A DNA stretch of 64,000 nucleotides from Stercorarius parasiticus (Eukaryota; Chordata; Aves; Charadriiformes; Stercorariidae): positions 1,353,137-1,417,136 of the forward strand of contig VWZL01002517.1 in NCBI GenBank assembly GCA_013396915.1, given 5' to 3'. A program made the position numbers and the translations under genes. Each line of letters begins with the position of its first letter. Positions within the stretch are counted from its first letter, which is position 1. Under the pieces are notes generated by a model that worked only from the letters and a program-made list of their open reading frames with translations, had not been told where the DNA came from and did no database searches. Shown in pieces: positions 13,238 to 26,294 of this stretch.

Positions 13238-15983
13238 CCCTCCCACCTGGAGGGACAAATGGCCACTGCTGAAGTTTGCAGCTCCCAGCATCCTCAGGTA
13301 CAGTCTCTACACTTCAATACAGCTCAGGGTGGCAACAACTAAAAATATAATTCTGCATGTGTTTAGCTCAGAACTATCCATACTTAATCTAACAACCTAT
13401 TAAGTGGCAGAAACACACTGTCACGGAGTGGCTGAGCCATTACTCAGAGATAAGCCAGGAGGGTGACAGCAGCACAGTGCATACAGACACTCGAGGAGAG
13501 GTGTGTTACCTGCAAGCCCACGCTGCATCAGCACTGCAGTCGCGACACTGTGTTTCTGGTAGTCTCCTATTCCAGCAGGGAAAAGAAAAGGTCTCCGATG
13601 GTCATGGCAGGTAAAAACCCCTTCCTGTTCCCAATGCGTTCCAGCAGTCATCTTCTCTCTAACTCCTCTTGCAGTCCGAATTGTGTGCAGGCCTTTTTAC
13701 TCTGTAGATTTTTTTTTTTTCAATCAAGTAAAATTAAAAGGATACTGACTTAAGGTGTTCTGAGTATAATGAGCAATTTCCTTGCACACCATAAACCAAC
13801 CATACCTAAGAAACCAGAGCACAGAGTCTAAGCATCACCAAATTAGATCTCATTAATAACCATCAGAGTGAACTCTTTGTGTGTTTAGCTCCCAGTTGTT
13901 CTGGGAGAAGCTCAGGGCTCTGGGATAATTAAGAAGAAAATGAGTGTACGGTGGGCTTGGGTGATTCTCCATGGTTATAAATGTTCTCCCCTCCCACCAC
14001 TTTGTGCTGTGAAGTCTTTATCTGAAATTTAACCCTACTAGTCAGATATAAACTCTTCTGAAAAAATAAATCACTTTCCCATCTGTTAAATGGACATTTT
14101 AAAGAAACAAGTAAGTGATAAATAAATACAAAAATATTTGGCATATGAAACAGGCCTACACACAGGGCTCTAATTTCTGCTCTCTCTTCCCTTTGCTCAT
14201 TTGCCACATTAAAATTACACAACATGAACACCGCCAGATACGAACCGCTAATTGCAGTTTAAGTAATAGCAGGATTATCGTAGACGGCAGAAGCAGTCCT
14301 GGTGTACGGTCACTGCAATACATGAGTTCTAGCTGTATCTTCTCCCAGATTGGCCCTTGCTGGAGATATGGCCAAAATAATGTCACCGCTGCCTTCAGAC
14401 AAAAATAATTAAGGCAAGTTTTCAGACAAGCTTGACCCACTGTACGTGCCAGAAAAGCATTCTTACAGTAAAAAACACCATTTTTCTGCATCTTCTCTGA
14501 GCAGCAGATATATTTATTTTAAAAAGCAAAGGGAAGATACATAGTAGTAGTTGCTTAATAAAATATTGGCAATGTTTTAATAATGTAGTGCCAAAGTAGT
14601 ACGTCTTCTGGAATATGATTTATTAAACTCAGCCAGAGTTACTATTTGAAGAAAACAGGTCATCATGAATGATGAAAATATTTGTAATCTCAAAGTGTGG
14701 GAAACAGTTTACATTTTTATAATAAACTAGGAAGAAAGTGGAACAGCATTTCAAAAAATAGCACTCAAAAGCTAAGCTTTTAAACCTATATTTAGATGCC
14801 TCTGGACAGATTCTCGGCTGATATAAATTGTCTGTTCCACGGACTTCGACACACTTAAGGCAACCTGTGATTTTTGCAAATCTGCTTCCTAAAAGAGGAT
14901 TTTGGAAGCAATAAGGATGTCAGGACTATAAGTGTTATTCAAACCAATGGGACTAATGTTCTTAAGAATGCTTTTTACAACTCCATTTTCAGGTTAATGG
15001 AAATAATAATCATCACTTTTACTTAGCAAATTTCACATCTGAAAAAGGTAATGGATTATGATGTTTCGATGTCTGAATATTTTTCTGAATCCTTATTGTC
15101 TCATTCCCGCTCAGATGAAACTAAAGACAGACACAAGGCCGTATCTGCAGCCTTTCAACACTGCAAAAGCTGAGAAATGTTTATACTTCTCTCCAAAAGT
15201 CAAAGCAAAGCGGTATTGAAATAGGGAACAAGTACAAAGTAACTTTACCTGACAGTGTTTCAAACAATATTTTGATAAATCACCAAAGATGTTTCTACGT
15301 GATATATGCCTGTTTTTATACCAAAATGATTATTTAAGAGGAATGTCAGCGTTCAATACACACACCGTATCTATACAAGAAGTGATTCATCTGGATTATT
15401 CTGCTTGCTTTCTCAATTTGGAATAAAGTCTTAGCTACAGAAGGGCATAAGAGTTGTAACTCTCTACAGGTGTAGATAATTCCAATTTGCAACTTAACCT
15501 CTCCAAAGCATCTATTATTATATGTATTCTGCCAAGGAAGAATCTAGTCTACTTCACTTTATATTGTTTTAAAAACAAACGACTACGTGCTTTTCATACA
15601 GTTTTTATGATGCTGCTTAGAAACTTGATTCTTTGAGTCTCCTAAACAGTCTCACCACTTTTAAGCAATAACCAGCATAAATGAGTTGCAAGTAATTTCA
15701 ACAAATATGTATCTATAACCATTACAACAGGAGCAGGAGAACCTCCACCACTTTGCCTTGTTCCCACCTGATTTGTTTGCTAGAGATTTTGTAGTTGGGG
15801 GTGACTGGCACATTGACCTGCTGCAGAGCTACACGGTAGCGTGGTACTGGAATTCATTAAAAGTTTGGCATTCCCAGTGCAGCATTTAATATTCTGGCTT
15901 ATGTTAGTTCTAGTATTGCTAAATGATTGGCCAGGGAATAATAACCCATGCCTCATAACATTTTTGATTTAATCATTTTGTAA

Positions 15984-16004
15984 AATAAATTAATTAATTA
16001 ATTT
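15984..16004. repeat. AATT-type simple repeat
   Basis: Short tandem (TTAA)n tract within AT-rich intron sequence. Confidence 0.75.
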
Positions 16005-16960
16005 TCCATGGGGGGAAAAAAGGAACATGTATGGTCCCCACCACCCCTTTATAGAGCTTCTACCCTCTACGGTTCTACCTCTAAATTTTGTGGAAAAAAA
16101 AGTAATGGAAAGAAAGAATGTTAGAGAAAAATACCATTTTTCACATTATATTTTCAGAACAAATAAAAGTACACTTGGAATTCAAAGGAAGAAAAAATTC
16201 CATTTTATAAAATTTCATAAGAGTAAATTCTTCTGAGTGAAAAATGGGATTCTCCACCCCCCACTTAAGTTTTTGTTACAATATACATTTAATTGTGAAG
16301 CCACAACTGATACTTCATTATATATGCACAAAAAGATTGTTTTCACACCTTCACTTATTATTGGGAAGGAAAAAGTTAATAGATGGCATCCTTCTTGTTT
16401 CCATTTCTCTTTGAAATATTTTCCATGGAAAACTTTAGATAAGACTGACCTTCTGGGCTTTTGAATTATTGGAAGAAAATGCCCTTTATCACGGAAGATA
16501 TTAAAGCATTGATAGCAAAATATTATACAAAAATAGGAACGTTTATTTTTCAAAGAATTTTTGAGCACTACTTTTTCGCAGAACTAGAATGCTCAGAAGT
16601 ACTGTTGTAATGTAAATAGTGACAGCTAAAAACCCAGAGACTCATTATAACTTGAGACATTTGCAGAAAAAAGCAAAGCAGAAAATTACCGACTTTACAT
16701 TATATTGCCTACAACAGGTAAGTCTAAACAATGATTTTTCAAGTAGACTCAATTTTGACAGCAAACATACTTATTAGCAGCAATTCTCAGAAATAAGACT
16801 GTATGGCTAAAACATATTGCCTGTATTTTCACATAGTTTTATTTTATTACAATCAAAGCCTAAAAATGTGCAGTCAAGAACAGAAAACATTGATTTACTT
16901 TTTAAGACTGAGACCCCATCAATATAAAAATGGCTAATCAAAAGGAAAAACCCCAACCCT

Positions 16961-16978
16961 ATCATCATCATCATCATC
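16961..16978. repeat. (ATC)6 microsatellite
   Basis: Six uninterrupted atc units in LRRC7 intron sequence. Confidence 0.9.
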
Positions 16979-19900
16979 CACAAAGTGCTTTTATTCCTGA
17001 CTCAAACGAGGAGTAAAATTACAGGTATGCAATATTTTGGCAATGCAGGGAGATTGCACTAAAACAATTGCAAACTGAGAGGACAGAGATAATTGGAAAA
17101 TAAGTGTCTTTCAGAAATGTACTGATTTAAAGCAAAGAACAACAGAACAAGGCATGCAAACATCTTCAAAGGAATATCAAAGTGCCGAACAAGACAAAGA
17201 ATCTTACAAGGTATTTATATAATTTGTGATAAAAACTTACCAGTTTTGGTTGATTCCAGCTAGCTTACTTATTAACCACCATAATTTGCCTTACGCAGAG
17301 AGCAGACTTGATGTTGCAATACCGCATCAACTTCGAACCATCAGGACTGCAGCATGTGCCATTGAAGTTTTACCTTTCCACAGTTTTCTGGTGAAAACCA
17401 GAAGCCTGTGCTGGAGGAGGGCAGCCTGGCTGCCCCTCCTGGCGTGTCCTGCCGGTCAGGCCACCCGCAGCCAGCTCCTCTGGTGGCTGTGGGAGCATGA
17501 CCAGTGCAGGAGCCTCCCCCACCGCCTGCCTCCGCTGCTCAGCAAGGAGGAGGCCCAGTCCTGAGCCAACAGTCCTGCTTTTGCCTTTCAGCAAAATGTA
17601 GAGTGATGGTCTTCAATGTTAAAAGGAGGAGGGAGAAGGTACTGATGACTCTCATACTTTGGAAACTTCTCATTCCTCTCATGACCACCTTATCCTGTTT
17701 GTAACTCTGCAGACACACACATTTCTGTCCCTCGTCCGGCCAGAAGAAACAGTTCTCTTCCAAGCTGCCTACTTCGACTGCATGTATAGAAACAAACACT
17801 AACAGATCTCCCCTCAGCTTCTGTTTTCTTACATTAAGTTATTTTTAGGGCCCTTCCATATAATACACTCCGCATTCATTATTTTTCCTACCCGATTAGG
17901 ACCTTGTTCAGCTCTTCCTCATCCTCACTTCATTTGCAGCTTTTCCAAATGAGGCCTCCCTCATTTTTTATACAATTTCACAAACACTTCTTTGTCTCTA
18001 GTGAAAATACTTTGACAAAGAACATTTTGCATTGTCATGGCTCTATTAGATGGATGACTCACAGACATTTTACAGCCTACTAATAAACTCGTCTTTATTT
18101 TCCAACATGATTTCTGATTGAAGAACTCCTAATTTATAACATAAATCCCTGTTAGTCCCTCGGTACAGGAGGGTACAAGGGTACTATTAAATTTCAGCCA
18201 GTTTTTCATTGCTCTCGTCGTCAGAATTACATAGTTCTTCCAATTTTAGAGGCTGTACTTGAGAACTTGATCTACAATTTTTACTCTTCACAAAGCAAAT
18301 TATATCTGAGCAATAGCTGAAGACCAAGAGAAATCCTGTTTTTCCCTAACATCAGCTGCTAAGGACCCACCCCTTTGGTAATGTCTCCATTGTACGTTAT
18401 TTCCTAGTGGCACGGTATTGCAGAAAAACAATAGCTGTGATACCTACTGTCAGGAAAACCAAAGGAGAGACGAGAAGCTGCAGCTTCAGTTGGGAAACAG
18501 CGAGTCATTGGGATGAGCACAACAAATGCAAGTATTTTCTCATCAATTACCAGCACCTACAGTTTCTCAGACACTAGTGACTCACCATTGGTAAATGCGG
18601 TTTCTACAGTTTTTCAGTTTTACAATCTCTACTGAAAGAAATCCCACAAAACCCTGAAAAGGTGTTTTTCTCAGCACAAACAGCTCTAAGAGCAAAGATC
18701 ATACTAACTACTTTAATTTGCTCGAAGACTTTTGAAAAAAATATGGACAGGTTGTCTGTCTGTCTGATGCAAACAGCAGCACGGGTACAGTTTCCAGATT
18801 CTTTCCTGAGAGATGAAATATTCTTGATTGCTCTCAGGAATTCAATAGGATGTTAATGTTCCAAAACATTCAGTTTAGGAGTGGCAGGTCTGCTGACATT
18901 TGTTGCTATGAAGAGCAATGAATATTTATGACAGAGCCCAAGCTCAGAAAATATAAAATTCAATGCAAATTAATGAGCTTCCATAGGAGCAGGAACCAGA
19001 CCAGGCTTAAATATGACTGTCAGATAAATTAAAAGCTTTTGTTGTTACATTTGAAATGTGCTCAGAACATTCCTTTCCCGACTAAGCTGTAAATTTAGCT
19101 ACTGGATTTGTTGAAGAATTGGTGATTTACTTCAATTACTGTAATAACTCTGCGCTGTCCCGATGCAACCACAGATCCTCAGCATGCAAAGAAGCAAAGG
19201 GACGAACCTCAGTGAGCAGAACCATCTCTGAGCTTTGTGTACGTGCCACGGTTCCTAGAATGCTTGCCCAAAAAAATTAGGAAAATTGGTAATTTAGATT
19301 TAAGGTTGGGCTAAATTGTGGACTAGCTAGTCTAGGCCAGGCTATTTTTTAAGAGCAGAAAGTCCGAGACCACTCTTCCTAGGGCAGGCCAAGGACGGCT
19401 CTTCTTCCTAAATATGCTGGTATAATTACGCTGTAAGGTTTTTTAGGTTTTACTGATTCCTTCTTCTCTCCTATGAGGGTTCTTTCACCAGCCTGAATAT
19501 TCTGGTTCCTTTGAATGCCAATGCACTGGCATGGGTCTTTGATGGGTCTTTGTTACTAATACACAAACCAAGTTATAATCAAACTCCTGGAAAATGGTCA
19601 AGATGGAATGAAAATATAGTCTGTACTAATGCGAAGTCTGCCGAATATAACTGCTTTATCACTTGCAAGGGGAAAAAAAAAGCCCTGGGAAAACAATGCT
19701 AGGATTTAACCAGCTGCCCTTTGGTAGAAGGGCAATAGCACCATATCCTTTTCAATATTCTGGATTTACATCCCATTTGAACACAAACTTTTGGTTTTCA
19801 CTTATTTTGGGAGAGTATCAGACTGTATTCGGAAGATCTACTGCCTAACAGTACATTTGTTACAACTAAACATCCAGAAAAAGGGCACCAAGGCCTGAAG

Positions 19901-21711
19901 TGCAGTCAGAACTGAAGCCATCAAACCCAGAGGCTGACTGCAGAACACAGAACGCAGCTGCTGCCGCCTGATTTAAGCTTGACTCATCGCAATGTAGAAG
20001 TTGTTTCCTATGGTGTAGGCAGCACAAACGTGACTTCTGTATTTGTATCCACTGTGAACTTTCACTCGACTAGTTTGAAATAACTTTCCAGAAACAACTA
20101 ATGGCTGGGAAAAGTTTATTTTCTATAGCAATGTATCTTAACACAAACAGAAGCGCTTAATGCCTGAACTCTCGCACATTCAGTAAAATCCATTTACCAA
20201 ACCGGGGGAAAGTATAGTGGTACTTTATATCATTTACGTAACTCCTCAAAGAAAATTATTAAATATCCTGTGCACCAGAGTGGTTGGATTAATCACACAA
20301 ATTAGAAAGTCACCATCAGACCATTCTGTGGTTCTTACAGGAGTGACCAGTATTTATAGCCATTCATAAAGGGTAGCCTTGTAATGAAGTACAGGCCTTG
20401 CAGCTTGCAGCTCCAACACAAAAGGTATTTGGTAAATGGCTTCAAAAACATCAAAGTAGACATACTACCCTAATAATTATCTAACCACTAGGAAAAAAAA
20501 TGCCTCATTGTGCAATCATACAGGAAAACAGCACTCCAATACGTTTCTATCAGAGGTGAGACAAAGCCATATAAGCTGGAAGAAAACCTAGAAGACTTAG
20601 AAGACGTCCCTTGAAAAGATGAAAAACATGTCCAAATAAAGAAAATAGAACAGAATGTTTCCTATAAAAGGCCAGAAAACATCTTCAGATATATTTGAAA
20701 AAAGGCATAAAAAGTAATAACAAATCTTTCCTCAGCCCCCTCAGGAGTAGGAAGCCTGCCAGAGCCTATGGAAAGGATATAAAAGGAAAGAAAAGAAGAA
20801 GGTCAGAGCAGAAAAACTAAATTAATTTTCTGTATTTGTATTCAGTTTGGGCAATGCTTGCCCACAGCTAAGGGCTCAAACAACACACACGTATGACACA
20901 CAAAACTCTCACAGCACTTCAGCGCTGGATGGCTGGGAAGTGTGTAACCAACATCGCAACAATTTGTAAATCAGCCTAAGATAAGCCCAGGAAACCACAG
21001 CCCAGTGACTGACAACCGCACCAGTCAAATTAACAGAAAATCTTTTAAACAATAGAATGAGGGGATACGCAGACAAATATGACACACCGGGGAAATTCAA
21101 CATTTTGTGATGAGTAGGGATGACTCAAAATACTTCTGGAGTCTTTTGAAAGAGTAGAGAATAAGAAAGAGCCGGACAATAAAGTCTGCCCTCATTTCCA
21201 AGAGATACGTGCAAAGGTCCTTCACTGGAAGCTGTTAACCTACACAGCTCTGTGACCAGAGAGGGCCTTCACATGGATAAAAAAATGACCAAAGACTGGA
21301 AAAAATACCAATTTTAAGGAAGTGGGTGAAGGAGGAGAGGCTGCCAACAGTCAGGCTTCGGGCTATGGCACACGCTGGTTATTTTATAAACAACACAGAA
21401 AAGGACATTAAAGAAAAGAGGTTTACAGTCACCAAGTCACTCAGATCTTGCCGGGTAAGAGTTGATCACTGCCACAAACAGGACTGGGCAAGATGGGCCC
21501 TTGGCGGGAGCTGTGGGACTCACCAGTCTCCTACCGCAGCTCTCGAAACGGCTCCTCCCTTGGCAGCCGCCTCTTTTCCCATATCTCCCCATCCAGGCTG
21601 ATCTCCAGCATTATTCAGCAGGATAGAAAACTGGGAATTACAACTCTCCGCTCCAAGAAATTACTCAAACACCGAATAATTAAACACTGAAGCACAAATT
21701 GCCTCATTCAA

Positions 21712-21765
21712 ACCCCATTGAAGCTAATGGGAATCTGTCCACTGATTTTAATTGCGTCAGTTTGG
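21712..21765. repeat. Candidate ancient interspersed repeat remnant
   Basis: Contains ccccattgaagctaatggga, then ctgattttaattgcgtcag. This resembles the 'cattgaagtcaatggga' core common in old sauropsid repeats. The family assignment is from memory and uncertain. Confidence 0.35.
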
Positions 21766-23254
21766 GTGCAAAATGACTGAGAACATCCCTGGCAATGGGA
21801 AAGCCTCGCCTGGGGCTACAAATGCAGAGTCAGTGGGGCAGAATTACAGAATAGAACGCTACGGAGCTATCGAGAGCCGCGGTCAATAAAACACCAGCCC
21901 AGCTATTACACAGTAATGTTACATGTTGTTACAGCGAGTAAAGATCAAGTACATTTTTATGCAAACAGAGGAGTAAAAATTACCTTAGTTGGTTCTTCAA
22001 GCCAAAAGACAACCCTGTCATCTAGGTGGTAACATTGTTCAAATGTAAGAAACTTGGTCAGAGTCTCACAAAAGCTTTGAAACACTTAACAGAAATTTAA
22101 GAGAATAAACCAGATTTTTCTATTTTTGTGGTACAAATTAAAGCTTTAACAAAATAATAAAAGTCATTTGCAATAGTGGCCAGAGATTTCCAAATATTTC
22201 TAAATGCTCAAAAGATCCTGGAAACTGGTATCAATAATAATCTTTAACCAAACCGCGTAAGAGAGAAAACAAATTACTGTTTTTATAAAACAGTATTGTG
22301 AAGATCTACAGATTAAACACCGAAATATTTTCAGTATGTTAAAAATATTTGTAAGCCTAGTAGTATTCTCTGAAGAGAGAGTACCGCTGACAGAAAATAG
22401 GACCATCCTGCAACATTTTCATTTGAAGAGCAACGTACGTCCCCTGCCCGGTGTGCTAGAGCAAGACAGCATTACTGTAAATGTTTGGGATGCTTGTCAG
22501 AAGGAATCAGCAGAGTCTTCAACGCATTTTATGAACAACGCTTCACTAATTTTCTATGAGGAAAGTGTCTGGGAATGCAGTGATATGTTTGGATGTGTTT
22601 TAGATGCTGTAAAATTATAGCAACAAATTCAGCAAAGGGAAGCTCTCATTTTTTAATGCAAGATGTATTAAAGAGGGACACTTTGGAGATCTCTGCCCTG
22701 GTTAGAGAGCTACCTTTCAGCCGACCATAATTAGTATTTACTCAATCTGATATTTTTGCAAATAATTTTAGAAAATTTTGCATTCAGTTCCTATGGGTAC
22801 ATTTTACAATAATCTTGACTGTTGAGTTAGTATGAAATATAGCAAAACAAGAGCTATGGTAAACACAAAGCACATTTAATTCCTGTTTATGTCAAAATGC
22901 TAAATATTTCAATTAAAAATTCTTTATATATGTACTTTACAGCACAGAACAGATGAAATAATATGATCTCCTTTTTGGTAACATCTTTTAAGTTGCACAG
23001 AACTTTGTCATATTACTGAGCAGCAATTACTTAAAACAGTCTTACAGTATATTTCACATCCATTTAAGAGCAAAATTACAATATCAAAATTATTTACTTG
23101 TCTTCCTTTTCATGTCCTTTCTTACATTAGAACTACTGGACAAACTACCAACATAATCAGGTTATCTTATTCATGATATATCTAATAAATTGCAGGACAA
23201 GAAAGAAAGTCTTTAAGTATATACCTGAAAGACCCGCATCACCTCTTTTGCAAC

Positions 23255-23311
23255 TAGTCTGTAAAATATATTCTGGTTTATAGTAGTCTGTAAAATGTAT
23301 TCTGGTTTATA
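23255..23311. repeat. Tandem duplication, 28-bp units
   Basis: Two 28-bp copies beginning tagtctgtaaaat, at 23255-23282 and 23284-23311, differing at one position (a/g). A recent local duplication. Confidence 0.85.
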
Positions 23312-24165
23312 TTCCTGAATTTATTTTCCTAACTGCAGATGGTTCTATTGTAGACAGTTTTCTTGTCACGATTTTCCTTCTCTTATTGGCTGAGAACATA
23401 AAACAGTCTGGTATTTGACGTTCTCCTGTTTCCCTGTAACGCCCAAAGGACACCGCGGTACGGCCACATCACCGTGTCTGCATCTCCCACGGCCTCACCA
23501 CTCTCCTCCTCCAACCTCCCACTTCCCAGGCCGAGTAAGCAGAGAGACGCCACTTTAGACGAGTAGTTACTGGCTTATAAAAAAGGTCAAACTGAGCCTA
23601 CCTAGGAAGCAGGACGTATATCCTCTAAACTAACACTCTGTAATATGTGTTAACTCCTGTCAATCCATTACACTATTTTTGCTTCCAGAGAAAACTGCTC
23701 TAGAGGACAAAAGCAGCCCAGAAATGCACAGATCCCCTGTTTTTGTTCCAGTTGATGCAAAAATGACCTTGTCAGCTTTCTTCCTCTTCCTTTATTTCAT
23801 AATACAACTGTCCCTTTTATCTATCAGTTTTAAGGACAGCATTTGCATAAGCAAAACCTTTTATTTCCAGTTCATCTCAGTAGTATATGGCAAAGCCTCC
23901 TGCCAGAGCAAAGAGCAGAGAACTAACACGCCTGCAAATAATGTTTCCCTTGGTTACAAGAATCAAAGAACTTCCTCGCTTTCAGCATCATCCAGTGGGA
24001 AAAGGCACGCTCAGCCACCTCACCCAACTCGATGCTACTGAAACCAGAGGCAACTGTGCTTAGGTATGGATCTTCCAAATATTGCCAAACTTCACAAAAT
24101 TTGCCCGTTAAACACCATGTATCACAGAAAAAAATACGTTATTTTGACTAATAACAACGACACAC

Positions 24166-24236
24166 AATCCCAGTCTTGCTCCCACTGACTTCAGTATCAA
24201 GTCTGTTACCACCTTTACTGGGATTTGAATTGGACC
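24166..24236. repeat. Candidate ancient interspersed repeat remnant
   Basis: Has the order aatcccagtcttgctccca, ctgacttcag, then gggatttgaattggacc, resembling the same old repeat core in the other half of its palindrome-like arrangement. Uncertain. Confidence 0.35.
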
Positions 24237-25605
24237 AGAAAATATAAAAATATTCCGTTTGATCAAAATTATTCTGTTGTGGAATTCTGAGTCTTCAATC
24301 CTAGCACACATACATCCATGTATTCCAACAAGCACCTCCTGCATGCAAAGGCTATGCAATTCCCTTGTAACAGAAGCTGATGTTTACGAGGCAGTTAGAT
24401 GCCGCCTATCTGCTACAGCATGCAATAGCCTTTCACATGATAAACACCTCAAAGGCTGCAAATCTGCTGTCCTGAACAGGCCTTATTTTCAAATGCAGAG
24501 AAACACTTTGGTAGCAGACTGAAGCGCTTTTTTTTTTTTTTTCTTCTTTAAAAACAGTAACTATAACTCAGAACAGAGGAAATAGTGGAAAACACTTTTG
24601 TGTATAAACTTTCTGATATAAAGAATATTGCCTTTAACACAAAAAATACCTTTCCTTTAAAAAAGGGAAGCGCTGTGGACAGAAGCCCACAGGAAGCAGT
24701 GAAATGTCACTACATCCCATTATAGGCAAAATGCCTGTGTAGGAGATTTTGATAAATGCATCCTTGCTGAAAAGGGCGCCCTTTTAAAATTAGCTAAGTA
24801 ATATGCAATTCAGTATTAGCAACCTTTCATAAATACAGTCTATTGCCACCACTGCAAGTCTCACTTATAATGGGGACATAAACCCCCTGTTTCTAACAAC
24901 CCCCAAATCCATGGATATTTTTTCATTGGTTACGATCCCTGTTACAGAAAACAATTATATCACGCTGGTCTGAAAACGAAAACATATTACTTGCTTCACG
25001 CAGTGCAACTTTCTATATTTAGAATGGGAAGTGGATAGATTTATTTGTCCTTTCTTTACTGTTTCCTTTTCAAAATATCACTTGGTCAAATTAAAGCAAC
25101 AAATTATAGCAGCTTCCTTTTTTGGTAAATAGCACCAAGAAACACTACCAAACTGACATTTCTTCAATAGTCTAATGATAGAGGTTTCTAAATAGTATTG
25201 CAAACCACCAAATACCTTTCACTTCTGTACAGAACACAAGGAGATTGTTCTACTGAGGTTACATGGAGTATGTTTTCAATACATTAGATTACTTCTTGGT
25301 GAGGAAAATACTCTCACATAATCACTGACCAGGGTTCTCTCATACGTTGTTTTCCAATTTTTTTACATTTCATATTTTAAAACGTCACATTATAAATTTT
25401 GGATGTTGAGTTACAGTCAGCTAATGTACCAGTCTCCATCTTCTATGTTCGCTTTTTTGCTAAAAACCTTCAGTAGAATTTCTTTAACCCACAGAAAAAA
25501 TAACTCTTAACAGAAATAACACCATTGCATTGCTAACAATAAAATTATTTTGCACTTTGGGAAATTTCAGATGAAAAAGACTTATGTAAATATTCAATCA
25601 CTTAC

Positions 25606-25662
25606 TTTGGTAGAGTTTTCAAGTGGTTTTCTCTTAACTCCAAAATTCGCAATTTGACAAGT
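25606..25662 (-). CDS. LRRC7: LRRC7 coding exon 5, residues 159-178 (LRR)
   Basis: A short 57-nt exon encoding LVKLRILELRENHLKTLP plus split codons for Arg159 and Lys178. It is one LRR unit. RENHLKTLP fits LRRC7 (Erbin has different residues at the His and Thr positions). The acceptor is TTTCTAG and the donor GTAAGT. Both ends are phase 2, so this exon could be skipped without a frameshift. The intron that follows it is 23.3 kb, the longest fully contained in the window. Confidence 0.96.
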
Positions 25663-25843
25663 CTAGAAATATGATAGAAAATGATTAGTTAATTCAATGA
25701 ATTAGTTCAGGAATCTGTAAGAATGATCTGAAACTACTTATTTCAACAAAAAAATAGTCCGCTTAATGCACCATAGTAAGACATCTAGTTATTGTGGGGC
25801 TGGAATATGATACAAAAAGTATGCAGAACCAAAAAGCTTCATG

Positions 25844-25873
25844 TAAGGACAGATAGCTTCACATCTGTCCTTA
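25844..25873. repeat. Perfect inverted repeat, 11-bp arms and 8-nt loop
   Basis: Left arm taaggacagat (25844-25854), loop agcttcac, right arm atctgtcctta (25863-25873). The arms are exactly complementary. The hairpin lies in LRRC7 intron sequence 181 nt upstream, in transcript direction, of coding exon 5. It is too short for a typical microRNA precursor. Confidence 0.8.
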
Positions 25874-26268
25874 TCTGAACTCTTCTGAAAAACTTGGACA
25901 TGTATCAGTTTTTTACAGTGATTTGAAACTATTTTTATTAATTCTTTAAAGTAAGGTGAACACAGTTAAAGTTAATTTCTCTCTAACATTTCCAGATCTA
26001 TTAAAGGATAAAAAGCAACTGCTACTTAGTTCACAACTAACTTTTGCATTTTTTGAGCACTGAATTCTACAACGCCACACGGGCAGACCAAGACTACAGA
26101 ACAGATCCCCACTGAATGTACTGCGTTTTACCCAGAAGTAGGACGTGTGCTTAAGTGTTGGCATGAATTAGAACCTACGCACACCAGTACTTCACAGTTC
26201 CGTACCATCGTGCAAACTCTAACTGGCAATATTATTTAAGCCACAGCAATAAACTTAAAGAGGATAAT

Positions 26269-26294
26269 GGGAAGGAGGGAGGGAAGGAGGGAGG
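26269..26294. repeat. GGGA/GGAA purine-rich simple repeat
   Basis: A run of gggaagga and gggagggaagga units, entirely purine on the plus strand. Confidence 0.85.

Larger units (their letters stand above)
2324..25605 (-). other. LRRC7: LRRC7 intron between coding exons 5 and 6 (23.3 kb)
   Basis: A large AT-rich intron bounded by the GTAAGT donor at 25605 and the CACAG acceptor at 2324. It contains two CR1 fragments (12.6-13.2 kb), a short tandem duplication (23.26 kb), candidate ancient repeat remnants (3.36, 21.7 and 24.2 kb), and GC-richer islets at about 2.88-3.06, 9.18-9.74, 17.4-17.56 and 23.44-23.55 kb. The islets have open frames on both strands with no recognisable protein. I see no nested gene. 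Confidence 0.9.
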
